From NCBI GenBank assembly GCA_947685225.1, contig CANTUV010000078.1, positions 496,001 through 560,000 of the forward strand: a stretch of 64,000 bases of DNA. The letters are read 5' to 3'. The position numbers and the translations under genes are program-made. The stretch comes from Garcia nutans. Its lineage: Eukaryota > Streptophyta > Magnoliopsida > Malpighiales > Euphorbiaceae. Of the stretch, positions 1 to 12,700 are shown piece after piece. Position 1 is the stretch's first letter, and every line of letters begins with the position of its first letter. Below the pieces are notes generated by a model. The model searched no databases. It was not told where the DNA came from and saw only the letters and a program-made list of their open reading frames with translations.

Positions 1-119
1 GAAAAGGAAAAATTATTGACCCTGAGGTATTACTTTCATTTTGTTCCATTTATGGTATCATAATGCTTAACAGTATTAGATATTTTATATTCTTATTAGT
101 ATTTCATTTTTCAAGAAAC

Positions 120-1905
120 TGAATTTTATAGCAAACCAGTTAGTGACACTAAAGAAAAAAGGTTAAAAATATTTACATGTAAGAGCAAAAGGAAGGAAGA
201 TCCAAGTGTCATGCATAAAAGAAAAATGCAAATGGATGTACATATGGAGAATAATAAAATGGAGTTGCGCATATCGCAACTCGAGCGTAGATACAGTGCA
301 TTAGAAAGTGAAAACACATAGCATGCTCAATTGAATAAAGAGCTAAATGCTACCATATCTCAGTTGAGCAACAAAATCACAGTCTTTAAAACAAATGAAC
401 ATAATAGAGCAGCCAAAAAAAAAGGAAACCAAAGAAAAAGGAGGCAATAAAGGAAAAGGAATCAAAAGATTGTCAACAAATTAGGGCATTGGAAAGTAAA
501 GACCAGGGTGCGGCAATGAAAATTGATGGATATACAAATGAAAAAGAGGCAAAGAAAGAAAGGGAAAAGATTCATAAAGAAAATAAAAGTCAAGATGAAG
601 AAAAGAAAGAGGCTTTAAAAGAAAAAATAAATGAAAATGAAGCACTAGATTAGATTATACATTTTTTACACCTCCTAATGAGTATGACGATTCTACTAAA
701 TCAAAGTTACTTATTATAAAATTTTATAAATGCACTTATATTTGATCACTTAAAATATGACTACTTGCAGAAAAAAGATATCAATGGTGGCCGAGGACAT
801 GCTGCAGCTTAGCCTGTCATTGGTTAAAGTGATGGAGACTACGTATGAGGAACAAAGACAGAAACGTTTACTCGTGTTAAATTCTAAATACATTGGTGAT
901 GAGTGGACTCCGGAAAGAAGAGGTCAACATAAAAAAATGAGTAAATGCCTGCAAGTTCTTTGTTGAAAGATGTCAGATGAAGTTACGTATGCACCTATTA
1001 TGCCCTTGGATCCTTTCTCCCCTTATCTACTACTCAGTGCTGAAGTTTTGATAATTGGGGGCATATGCATTTTGATAACTTTAAGCTGTAAGCTACACTT
1101 TAATTACAGATTTTGGGTTTCACATAAATTATATTGAGTGATAAACAAATTCTTCTTCATATCACATGAATATGGGTGTTTTAATTTGTAAAAGTGATCC
1201 AAAATTGGACCAACCTTTGCCAATGGGTGAGGTCTACGATTTCATAGTGCATTTCATGAATTACAAGAACTTTTAGTATTGATTACGAGTAAAAGATGCT
1301 TGGTTGTCAAATGATGTAAGATTTTTAATATAAATTCATCTTGATGGATATTACATTACAAATCATTATATTATATTATTAATATTAATGTATTTGTATT
1401 GAATTATAGAAAATTGATGTCATATTATATTATGTGTGCCAAAAACAGAAGTATAATACAAACTCCTTTGACCAAAGAAAGACATGCGGATCGTGCTATG
1501 TCAATCAAATTTTTATGTCGTGTCATAAAGAGTTCAAAAAGGAAAATTGGAGGACTTCAAGTTATGTAATAGATTTTCTTGAGGGCAAGCACAAATATTG
1601 TAAATATGTGAAAGATGTTGACATCATTTATCAATCAGTAAACCAATCCAAACACCATTAGTTTCTAATAGAAATAAATCTACTTGACTGGTCAATAAAA
1701 ATATATGATTCATTATATTTAGACGCCCACAAAAGTGATAGAACAAGCCCACATAAGCGATAGAATAAAATGTGTTAAGCCAATTGCAACTATATTGCCC
1801 CATGCTCTGAATAATGTTAATTTTTTCAACTATAGGACTGAATTGGAGAATAAAAAGGATACGAAGATGAAGATAAATTATGAGAAGGATATTTGTCCGT
1901 GCCAA
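120..1905 (+). pseudogene. Ulp1-like (C48 peptidase-type) gene remnant of a MULE
   Basis: Frames at about 120-660 encode a Lys/Glu-rich coiled-coil stretch with internal stops. Frames at about 1410-1890 read KIDVILYYV..., then VKDVDIIY, then FLIEINLL and IKIYDSLY. That order matches the core of plant transposon Ulp1-like proteases: 'W..VD.VY.PVN..HWVL..IDL....I.VYDS'. The position of the usual catalytic His-Trp pair reads H-H followed by a stop, and further stops and frame changes surround it. The Cys box was not found. In living relatives the product would be a SUMO/ubiquitin-like-protein peptidase; here it is dead. The 69-codon frame at 757-966 may be part of the same gene but was not recognised on its own. 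Confidence 0.5.
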
Positions 1906-2290
1906 GATGGGTGAGCTAGTACAACTTGTCCATTCTCAGTCATTATGTAATGATAATTATTTGCCTTTTAAAATTGTTAATATTAATATATTATAACAGT
2001 GAAGACTGCAGAATGTTTGTTGTCAAATTTGTTAAGTTTTTAATGATAACCAGCCTCAACATATGAGACTACAATCAGCAAAGCATGTAAATATATAAAT
2101 ACAACATGACAGTTTATTTATGGATGCATCTATAAACAAGAATAATAACGCTTATTATAACGAATAACATTTTGATTTAATTGTACAAATATTATGAATA
2201 AATTAAATTATATATATCAAAATACTAAAATTATATATGAAAAATATTATTTTGTTCGTAATTAATAGGAAGTAAATTTTATTGGCATGA
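1906..2290. other. AT-rich spacer, no gene seen
   Basis: This stretch lies between the Ulp1-like remnant and the first tandem array. It is AT-rich with many stops in all frames. I see no coding homology, RNA gene or clear repeat in it. Confidence 0.6.
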
Positions 2291-2299
2291 GATTTTATT

Positions 2300-4325
2300 A
2301 CTTGATGTCGGATGTTGTATGTCACTATGAGTTGATGTATGATGTTTATTTTGATATGAGTTTAGTATAAGTTGTGGAAGTCTATTGATACAAGATGTTC
2401 AAAATATTATTGAGGTTTGTATGAGTTAGTATGAGTTCGATATAAGTATGCGATCAGATCATATTGCTGACATGCAATCATATTATGTGTTCAACTCATA
2501 TCAATAAAAATATATTCATATTAAACTTATACTAACTCATATCAATAAAAAATATATTCATATCAACTCATATCAATAAACATATACTTCTATCGAACTC
2601 ATACTAACTCGTATCAATGAAAATATACTCATATTAAACTCATTTCAATGAACATAAACTTATATCATACTTATGTAAACTCATATCAATAAAAATATAC
2701 TAATATCAAACTCATACAAACTCATATCAATGAATGTAAACCCATATCATACTCATACTAATGAAAATATACTCATATTAAACTTATGCCCAACTAATAT
2801 CATTAAAAATATACTCATATTAAGCTTATACTAACTCATACTAATAAAAATATACTCATATCGAACTCATACCAACTCATACCAATGAAAATATACTTAT
2901 ATCAAACTCATACTTTCTCATATCAATGCAGATATACTCATATCATACTCATACTAACTCATATCAATGAAAATATACTCATATCAAATTCATAACAACT
3001 CATATCAATGAAAATATACTCATTAATACTTATAGCAACTCATACCAATAAATATATACTCAAATCATACTCATACTAACTCATACTAATAAAAATATAC
3101 TCATATGAAATGCACATCAACTCATATTAATGAACATATACTCATATCATACTCATACTAACTCATATCAATGAAAATATACTCATTAAACTCATACCAG
3201 CTTATACCAATAAACATATACTCATATCATACTCATATTAACTCATATTAATGAAAATATACTCATATCAAACTCATATAAATGAAAATATACTCATACT
3301 AACTTATACCAATGAAAATATACTCATATCAAACTCATACCAATTCATACCAATGAAAATATACTCATATCAAACTCATATTAATAAACATAAACTCATA
3401 TCATACTCAAACCAACTCATATTAATGAAAACATACTCATAGTAAACTCATACCAAATCATATAAATGAAAATATACTCATATACTTATATAATACCCAT
3501 ACCAACTCATACCAATAAACAAATATTCATATCATACTCATACCAACTCATATCAATAAACATATACTCATATCAAACTCATACCAAATAAAAATATATT
3601 AAGATGAAACTCATACTAACTCATATCAATGAAAATATACTCATATTAAACTCATACCAACTCATATCAATGAAAATATACTCATTTATTCATATAATAC
3701 TCATACCAACTTATACCAATAAACATATACTCATATCATACTCATACTAACTCATACCAATAAAAATATACTCATATCACATGCATACCAACTCATATCA
3801 ATGAACACATACTCATATCATACTCATACTAACTCATATCAATGAAAAGATACTAATATTAAACTCATACCAATAAAAATATACTCATCATACTCATACT
3901 AACTCATATCAATGAAAATATACTCATATCATACTCATACTAACTCATATCAATGAAAAAATACTCATATTAAACTCATACCAATAAACATATACTCATA
4001 TCATACTCATACTAACTCATATCAATGAAAATATATTCATATTAGACTCATACCAACTCATATCAATGAAAATATACTTATATCGAACTCATACCAATGA
4101 AAATATACTCATATTAAACTCATACCAACTCATATCAATGAAATAAACTGATATCATACTTATACTAACTCATATCAATCAAATATACTCAGATCAAACT
4201 CATACTAACTTTTATCAATGAATAAAAACTCATATCATACTCATATCAATGAAAATATACTCATATCAAACTCATACCAACTCATATCAATAAACATATA
4301 CTCATATCAAACTCATATCCAATAA
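2300..4325. repeat. Left tandem array of 'actcatatcaa' units
   Basis: Degenerate head-to-tail copies of a unit of roughly 38-42 bp, near 'actcatatcaatgaaaata' followed by 'tactcatatcaaactcatac', fill this region on the plus strand. Between about 2330 and 2450 the motif occurs in the opposite sense ('gatatgagtttagtataag', 'gtatgagttagtatgagtt'), so orientation flips at a hinge near 2455-2490. Units vary by substitutions and small indels and are not a perfect satellite. Open frames here are by-products of the repeat. Confidence 0.9.
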
Positions 4326-4742
4326 CATAACAAATAAAAGTCAACAATTGAATTCCATGACAAACTCACTCCGTAATTACTAAACATCTTCTATTAAAGT
4401 CTGGAACATTTTGTAACAAATCATCATTACAAATAACTAATTTATAGAATTAAATCATTATTGCATATTAATGAACATTGGTTTTATTTTTGAACCATCA
4501 ACTCTCCAGAAGAAGTGTAAAAACAAATGAAATTTTGGCAAGTAGATCTATTGTGACTATGCTCGAGACATCGGCTGCACCTCGGATGAGTTTTTTTCCT
4601 CAGGAAGGAATCCTGTGTTTTTTAGCCTCCCAATTTATGTGCACACATCTGATGGTAAAAGAGTGATATTGCGAATGTACTCCGAGATAGACTAATCACT
4701 GATATGAGAAATTGAATTTATGACTTCTTTGTATGTTTGAAA
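4326..4742. other. Spacer between left array and MULE transposase
   Basis: This is non-repetitive sequence just downstream of the transposase remnant. A 62-codon plus-strand frame at 4478-4666 has no recognisable similarity. It could be the 3' end of the transposase transcription unit or element filler. Confidence 0.5.
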
Positions 4743-7053
4743 TTAATACTCACACGAGTAATATGGAGAGAACAACTCATAAGTGACACAACTGCTATTT
4801 CTAACAACCACAAGAGCATGCACACACTGGAGTTGATCTAATTGAAATTTCCCGCAACAATAAGTCTTCTTAGACATATTGACAATATAATTTATATCTA
4901 CATCCTTAACGTCGTATTTGTTGTTGCTGGCAGGCTCCATCTGAAAAATGTAAATAATGGTATGACATGACAATATCAATAATTAATGACATTTGATGAT
5001 AAATAAATAAAAAACCTTAACACTACAAAAAATATAGAACTTACATTCATTTTTTTGTGCTTTCATTATTCTATTCCTCAATTTTTTCTACATCTGTTGA
5101 CATTTTATCTATGGACTGCTCTACTTTATTTCGACATTTATAAAATCATCTTTGACACATCTTTCCGACTTCATCGATAAATGCAGTAATTAGGAGCTCT
5201 CTCGCCTTTACAAGCGCAGCATTTATTGATTCGAAGATGTTAGTCGTCATGATGTTATACCTCCTTTTATGCATATGAGACCGCATCCACCTATCCAGCC
5301 CAACACCTTCTAGATATTCTTTTATACCAGAAATACTAATGCAAAAACCACCAAACAATTTAGTGAAATCATTTATTTTGTAGGCTTTAGTTGTTTTGTA
5401 GTAGTGCCTCTCAAGGTCTTTGGTCATATGTTTAAATTTACACTTCAAGTTATTTAACAAGTGATATATGCAAATCCTATGGAATACATTTGGGAAAACC
5501 TCAGCTACAGCCTTCTAAATGCTTAGGTGTTTGTTAGATATAATAATATGATCCGGTCTTTCATCGAAAGCTTCCTTTAACCTCGTAAGAAACCATGTCC
5601 ATGATGCATAATTTTCAGAATCACCAATCTGAATGCCAAAAGAAATATCTATTGGTTTACATCGTGACAAATGACAATGAAAAACACACATTGATACTTC
5701 CCTTTCAGATGAGTGCCATCAATAGTAATTACAGGTCTACAATTACGAAAATCTTTTATTGAAGCATTAAAAGCAAAGAAAAATACTCAAATTGATTATC
5801 ATCAATGCACTGTAGATATATCACCGTACCCGGATTAGTTTCGCCTAGCATATACAAATAGGCTGGTAGAATTGAGAAAGATTGTTCTGAAGTATCAAGT
5901 CTGATATTCTCATATGCATACTCCCGTCCCTTCTATGTAACAGAATAAATAATTTCAACTCTAAATTTATTACACATATCTTCAATAATATCCTTGGGTT
6001 TGAAAACCCTACTAGGATTTATGATTCACTTCTTAACGCACTTTGTGAAAATCTACCTAGTTGCTTATATGTGCCTATTCTGATCAAAATTAGTCGGATA
6101 TGTATGTTGGGTGACTTATTTTGTCACCATCCAACAACCTTTTAAGTCTCCAAGACTTTTTGCTCTCAATCTTCCTGTACAACTTTTATCAATACAATGC
6201 ACAACAAAGAAAGAAGTATTGGACTTGAATACCTTAAACTGAAATTTCTCCCTAATTGCAATGAGGGACACAATTGTCTTAATATCATCCTTTGACTATT
6301 TTTTCCTCCTCAATCATTTCAAAAATATAATTTTCACCTAAGAATTCTAGATTGATCTTGCATGCAAATAAATTTGTCACTGTTTCTTCATTGTCAGTAG
6401 TTGCATTTTCTGTCTCATTATTGCCATTAAAATGAATGTCATTACTGTGTTCCACCCCAGTATGCTGAAACTTTGGCCCAACTTTAAAATCTACAGGAAT
6501 GTCAAAAATATGTTCTGCTGGTTCCTCAGCATGTGAATTAGCCACATCATGTTCATTTTCATAATATTTTGGGGCTATATGGATAGATTCAGTAATTAGT
6601 GCAATTCTTGCATTTGCATCTTCTAGTTTTGAACAAAAATCCAATATCTCTACTTGGACAATTTTTTTTACCTAGAGAATCATTACTATCGTGTCTGGAT
6701 ATATATGCTCCTTCTTTAACACTAACAGTCAATGGATATTTAAGTCTATCCTCCATTGCAATGCCCATATATATCCTAAGTGACCTATCATCTACCACAT
6801 CATAAAGAGGACGTGGGTCATTACCAGTAATAAATTTGAATTCTATCTTTGATGTGTTGTTAATATGAAGTGTCTTTGATACCGATTTCTTAATTTCGTT
6901 AAAGTCAGCCATTCTATTCAGAAAAAAATATTCAACACAACCGCCACCATATTTACTAATGCTGATATCAAATGTCTTACCATAATAGATGAGAATAATT
7001 ATTTCGTCTATGAAATAGTTTTTTCCTCTAATAACTTTCAAGCCATCCATCAA
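4743..7053 (-). pseudogene. MULE (Mutator-like) transposase, degenerate
   Basis: Reading leftwards from 7053, the order is that of a plant MULE transposase. First comes a PB1-like N-terminal region (GKTFDISISKYGGGCVEYFF, then a PLYDVVDDRSLRIYM block). Next is an acidic linker (6644-6285), then the DNA-binding region (REKFQFKVFKSN, FVVHCIDKSCTGRLRAKSL near 6250-6140). The DDE core follows (TIDGTHLKGKY near 5720; TTNIFESINAALVKAREL near 5220). A SWIM-type zinc finger closes it (CCGKFQLDQLQCVHA near 4850). Stops and frameshifts break the frame repeatedly between 6284 and 5460. The second catalytic Asp, normally 'SDRH', reads SNKH. It would have bound element termini and catalysed transposition; it cannot now. 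Confidence 0.85.
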
Positions 7054-7069
7054 TACCCTATAATCAGAA

Positions 7070-8890
7070 CTATCAATATCAAACTTATGTCAACCATAGA
7101 GAAAACTCGTATCAATAATACTAACTCATTTTTAAACTCATATAAAACTAGTATTAGCTCATATCTACTCAAATAAAAAATATTACCTTATATCAAACTC
7201 ATATCAATGAAAAGATATTTATACCATACTTATATCAATAAAACTATATTCATATCAAACTCAAATCAATAAAAATAAACTCATATAAATAAAAATACTC
7301 TCATATAAAACCCATATCAATAATACTAACTCATATTAAACTCATATTAACGAAAATATACTCGTATCAAACTCATATAAGTGAAAATATACTAATATCA
7401 AACTCATATAAGTAAAAGTATAATCACATCAGTAAAAAGATACTCATATCAAACTCAAATCAATAAAAATAAACTCATATCAAATTCATGTCAATAAAAA
7501 TATACTCATTTCAAACTCATATTAATAACTCAAACTCATATCAATATTACTAACTCATTTTCAAACTTATATAAAACTAGTACGAGCTTATATCTACTCA
7601 TATCAAACTCATATCAATAACACTACCTCATATCAAACTCATATCGATGAAAATATACTCATATCATACTCGTATCAATAAAAATAAACTCATATCAATA
7701 AAAACATGCTCATATCAAATCTATGTCAATAATACTAACTTATATTAAACTCGTATCAACGAAAAATATACTCATATCAATAAAAATATACTCATATCAA
7801 ACTTGCATAAGTAAAAATATAATCATATCACTAAAAAGATACTAATATCAAACTCAAATTAATAAAAATAAACCCATATCAAACTCATGTCAATAAAAAT
7901 ATACTCATTTCAAACTCATATCAATAACACTGACTTATATCAAACTCATATCAATATTACTAACTCATTTTCAAACTCATATAAAACTACTACTAGCTCA
8001 TATCTACTCATATTGAACTCATATCAATAACACTACCTAATATCAAACTCATATAGATGAAAATATATTCATATCATACTCATATCAATAAAAATATGCT
8101 CATATCAAATCCATATCAATAACACTAACTCATATCAGTAAAAATATAATCATATCAGTAAAAAGGTACTCATATCAAAGTCAAATCAATAAAAATAAAC
8201 TCATATCAAACTCATGTTAATAACAATATATTCATTTCAAACTCATATCAATAACGCTAACTCATATCAATATTATTAACTCATTTTTAAACTCATATAA
8301 AATTAGTACCAACTTATATCTACTCATATCAATAAAAATATGCTTATATCAAATTTTTATCAATAACACTAACTCATATTAAATTTATCAACGAAAATAT
8401 ACTCATATTAAACTCATATCAGTAAAAATATACTCATATCAAACTCATATCAATAATACTAACTAATTTTCAAACTCATATAAAGCTAGTACCGTCTGAT
8501 ATCTACTCATATTAAACTCATATCAATAACACTACCTTATATCAAACTTATAGCGATGAAAATATACTCATATCAATAAAAATAAACTCATATCAAACTC
8601 ATATTAATAAAAAATATATTCATTTCAAACTTATATCAATAAAACTAAGTCATATCAATAATACAAACCCATTTACAAACTCATATAAAACTAGTACCAA
8701 CTCATATCTACTCATATCAATAGCACTATCTCATAAACTCATATCGATGAAAATATACTTATATCAATAAAAATATAATCGTTTCAAAATCATATTAAAC
8801 CCATATCAATATAAATATACTTATATCAACTATACTAACACATATCAAATCATTACCAACTCATATCAAATTTATATCGACATCAAAATA
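7070..8890. repeat. Right tandem array of 'actcatatcaa' units
   Basis: Degenerate repeats of the same motif family as the left array, in the same plus-strand sense, mostly 'actcatatcaataaaaata' alternating with 'tactcatatcaaactcatat'. Several larger blocks recur (for example 'actcattttcaaactcatat' followed by 'aaaactagta' near 7553, 7960 and 8460), which suggests a higher-order period of roughly 400-450 bp. It begins directly upstream of the transposase start. Confidence 0.9.
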
Positions 8891-8900
8891 ACTCATATAT

Positions 8901-9766
8901 ATAAATAAAAAAAAGAGCAGTGAAGGAAGGATGAAGATAAAGATATATAATAATATCGGTTAAAAAAACCAAAAAATCATTCTAATATTGTTCAAGTATA
9001 AGACAATGTCTTTTTCGCACCCAATACCTACATATTTTGTCGACATCTTATCATGTTATCTCAAATTAGATTTTTTCAAAAAAAAAAATTAACTCGATTT
9101 ACTTTTTTATTTAATTGAGACAAAATAAATTAATTGGCAATAAATAAAATCACAAAGTATAGGGAATATTGGCAAAGTGAAAGATCAAGAGAAAATCGAC
9201 AAAGAAAAAAAAATGATCAAATAAGAGGAAGAAGAAGAAGAGATCAAAAATTAATAAATAAAAAAAAGAATAGAAGATGAGTGGAGAGAAAAAAAGAGTT
9301 AAGAGAGAAAAAATATTATTTATTTATTTTTATTTTTTAAAAAGATTGAGAGATTTTTTATTCAATAAAATATTATTAAAATTACTAAAATTTATAATTT
9401 ATTAGTATTTTGCTTTATAATTATTTATTTGACAAATTTCCTTATTTTTTACGTTTAAGGGAAAACTAAAAAGTAAAAAAAGACTTTTTGCTTAAAATAA
9501 TTAAATGCGATTCAGATACAGACACAGCATCGCGCGGGCAATTTTGGTTGTATTAACCGCATCTTTATATTCTGCAAAATCCAAAAAATCCCAAACTCTC
9601 TAAAAAAACCATTTTCTTCTTCGATTTTCCTCCCAAATTTCAAAATTAAACGGCCGAGGTTTTGCGTTTTATTCGATTTTTTCTTTCAATTTTTAAAAAT
9701 TAAGAGTTGAGGTTTAGGGTTTTTTTCTACATTCACATCAAAATCTTTAGATCTCTGATTCAATTG
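8901..9766. other. Element/host boundary and upstream region of the YTH gene
   Basis: 8900-9480 is AT- and purine-rich with no gene seen; the right end of the Mutator-like element should lie here but no terminal repeat was recognised. From about 9520 the base composition changes (a GC-rich patch at 9522-9540, then 'tttatatt' near 9567 as a possible TATA box). A CT/A-rich stretch suitable as a 5' leader runs up to the ATG at 9767. Promoter assignment is inferred from position only. Confidence 0.4.
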
Positions 9767-12700
9767 ATGGACTCGCCTTCTCCAGAGGATCATCACCGAG
9801 TCGCCCCTACCGGTAATTCATAAATTTCTCTCTCTATGCTTGAGCTGCGTTTACTTTGATTCTTTGTTGTTTTTTTTTTCTTTTTTTTTTCTGGTTTTTT
9901 TTGGGTTTAAGAGTTTAACTCTTCACGCCTGTTCGTACTTCGTTTTTTAAAACCCTACTGTTCTCTGTTTATTGAACGACAAGATTTGTTTCCTTCTTCT
10001 GGCTTTCTTATTTACTGGAACTTCAATTTTTATGAAATTTTTATTGCTTGGTAGTTTGTTTATTTTCTGAGAAAAATGTAGTATATTTATGGTCAATTTT
10101 ATGTTTGATGCATAGGGTTTTCTTCTATATTATGTTCTATTATTACCGTTGAAGTCTTTTTTGTTTTGCCTTTGGGGGTTATGGATTTTGTAATTGCAAT
10201 CTGATTGGGGTTTAAGAAATTATGTAATCAATCCATTCATGGCATCTAATCCATCACATATTTGATGGTCATAGAGTGTTGTCTATGCTTGAAGGGACTT
10301 TCACTTTTTTGTGTGTAAATAATATACTTGCTTTGTTATGTGTACTTCAATGAGCATATTAAATTTGGATGCAGGGGAGACACCAATGAAGCGAGATAAT
10401 GTAACTAATCAGGTACTCATTTGTTAATTCTTTTGATAGTTTGCTTTCATCAAATTTGTGTTGGTAAGTTTAGGTGAATGTGTTCCATTAGCTCTTTATT
10501 TTGTAATATTATCAGCCACTTTCGCCCAAAGATGAAAGGATTGTTTCAGCAAATCCTTCTCCGGATGCAGCCATCAGAAGGCCACCAAGGGATGATGTGA
10601 ATCAGATGCGATCCTTGGATGCTGGTGGAGATCTTACAATTGTACCATCATTCAATACTTATGCTGCACCTGAACAGACAATATCATACGGCGGTAACCA
10701 TGTTTTCCATTCAGAGCCTGATAGTTAATCATTGATAACATCTATAATGTTATGTTGGCATTCCTAAACATTAGTCTTTAACTTGAAATCACCAATATAA
10801 AATGGGGCTTATTTTTGGGTGATTAAACCTATTATTTGAATAGATTGAAATGTTGACCAGATTTTTTCTTTTCACAAAAGACAAATCTTTTGAGGGAATT
10901 TCTGAGTTTTCTGCTTAGATGTTATTTATTTCAGAATTTATTTTGAAATGAAGATACAATCCTGAGGATACATGGAACAGTTTTTCCCCTTCTATTTCAT
11001 AATGCTGCTGTTTAACATAATATTAATGGAATCATATATTTGAACATGCTCTTGACTTCAGGTTATAGCAATAACCCTGGCTCTTGGGATGGATATACTC
11101 AATATCTTAATACTGCAGATGGTCTGCATATATCTCCGGTGAGAATGATGCATTCTTTCTGGCATCTTTCTCATCTGATTGGACATTAGGCATTTGAATC
11201 ACCAGTTTATCTTGATATTGATCAGGTTGTCTACAATGATAATCCGTCTCTCATGTTTCATTCTGGTTATGGCTTTAATCCTGAGTTAGCATATGGACAG
11301 TATTCTCCAGTTGCTACACCTTTGCCTTCTATAATGCTTGAAGGCCAGTTATACGCTCCACAGCAGATTCCATTTCCGCCATCTTTCTATCCACAACATG
11401 CACATAATAATGTGCCTTCATCAGTTCCTCACTCATCATCCGAGCTCATTACATCGGAAAGTATTAGTGAAAACTTGCTTTTTGGGCCAGGATCAGGTTA
11501 CTTGGTACATTTTGGTTCATTTGGTGGAGGGAATGTGCCTGGAACACATGGCTCTAGTCCATTAACATCTCCACCCATCTATTCTCAGCCCACAGGAATT
11601 CTTGGGCCTTATGAACATCATGCCCCACAGGTTTGTTTTTTTCGCCATTTAATTGTGTGAAATTCTAGCATTTCCTAAAAGGGAACATTCAAAACCTGCA
11701 TTATTGTTGTGCCCTTTTTGTCAAAGTTGTTGCCATTATTGTTGGCTCCAATATTGTTATTGCGTGTTTACATTTTATTGTAATTACACCATTCCATTAG
11801 TGATAGTAACCAGACTATTATATCATAATGCATCATCAGTTCAGCATTTATGGAGGCTACAATGCTTATATCCTTAAAATGTTTATATATACATATGCAT
11901 GTATTTTTTACTGTTATCACGTTGTGAGGATTGCATTAGGAAAAAATGCGCATGTTTGTCTCCTGTCTTGGATTCACCATCTTTTATGAGCAAAATTAGT
12001 ACTCCTAGCTTTAGTCAAACCTCACCAAATTGGTCAATCCTTAGGCCTATATAAAGTTGGGGCCAAACCTGGTGGCACTAAGGGATTTAGGGACCAAAAT
12101 ATAAAAAAAAGAATTTTGTTGAAATTGACTTTTCCTTACTGAAGTACATAACAAACCTATTATGAGATGTAGAAAACCCAGTCACAATTGGACAAAATTA
12201 CTAAAACAGACATCCTAATGACACTGGGAACTAAAAAATAAGAAAACTAAAATTTAAACTATTAAATAAGTACAATTACAAAATCATACTATAACTATCT
12301 TGATAACTAAAATAAAGTAATATGGCTCCTACATCAATTGGCATCATTGTAATATGAATAAGGTGAAAATGAAAGGAACCAGTTATTATGTACTCGATTG
12401 AACTCACTAAGTCTTAATTCCAAACTAGTGTGGTTTGGCTGTATGAATCCTTTTTCTTTGGTCCGCTCAGTTTAGGGTTACATATTCAAAAAGATATAAG
12501 GTCTCAAAATCTTTTTCGTTTCCTCCACTCTCATGTTTTCTTATCTCTGACAACTTCAACATTCGCGGTCATTTTAATGTTTGTTGACCACGAAAAAATA
12601 CATATATTCAATGTTCAAACCATCTTCTCATCATTTCAAACTACCTTTTCTCAATATGTGCCACTTCGATCTGCCATGATTGCTTCCATTAACCTTATAT

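Larger units (their letters stand above)
1..8900. mobile_element. Decayed Mutator-like element with Ulp1-like gene (KI-MULE type)
   Basis: This interval groups a Ulp1-like gene on the plus strand (about 120-1905), a MULE transposase on the minus strand (4743-7053) and two arrays of the same short motif beside the transposase. Mutator-like elements carrying Ulp1-type protease genes are known in plants (Kaonashi/KI-MULEs of Arabidopsis and relatives), so one composite element is the simplest reading. That it is one element is an inference: no terminal inverted repeat or target duplication was identified, the left end lies outside the window and the right end is somewhere between about 8900 and 9540. 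Both genes contain in-frame stops, so it cannot be autonomous now. Confidence 0.55.

Noticed and set aside
1624..1905. 93-codon minus-strand frame
   Set aside because: It is antisense to the Ulp1-like remnant, which has the recognisable motif order on the plus strand.
3251..3442. 63-codon frame in the left array
   Set aside because: It is produced by the repeat unit lacking stops in one frame; no homology.
2300..8890. Possible CRISPR-like repeat/spacer structure
   Set aside because: Units are degenerate and contiguous without unique spacers, and the genome is plant nuclear DNA.
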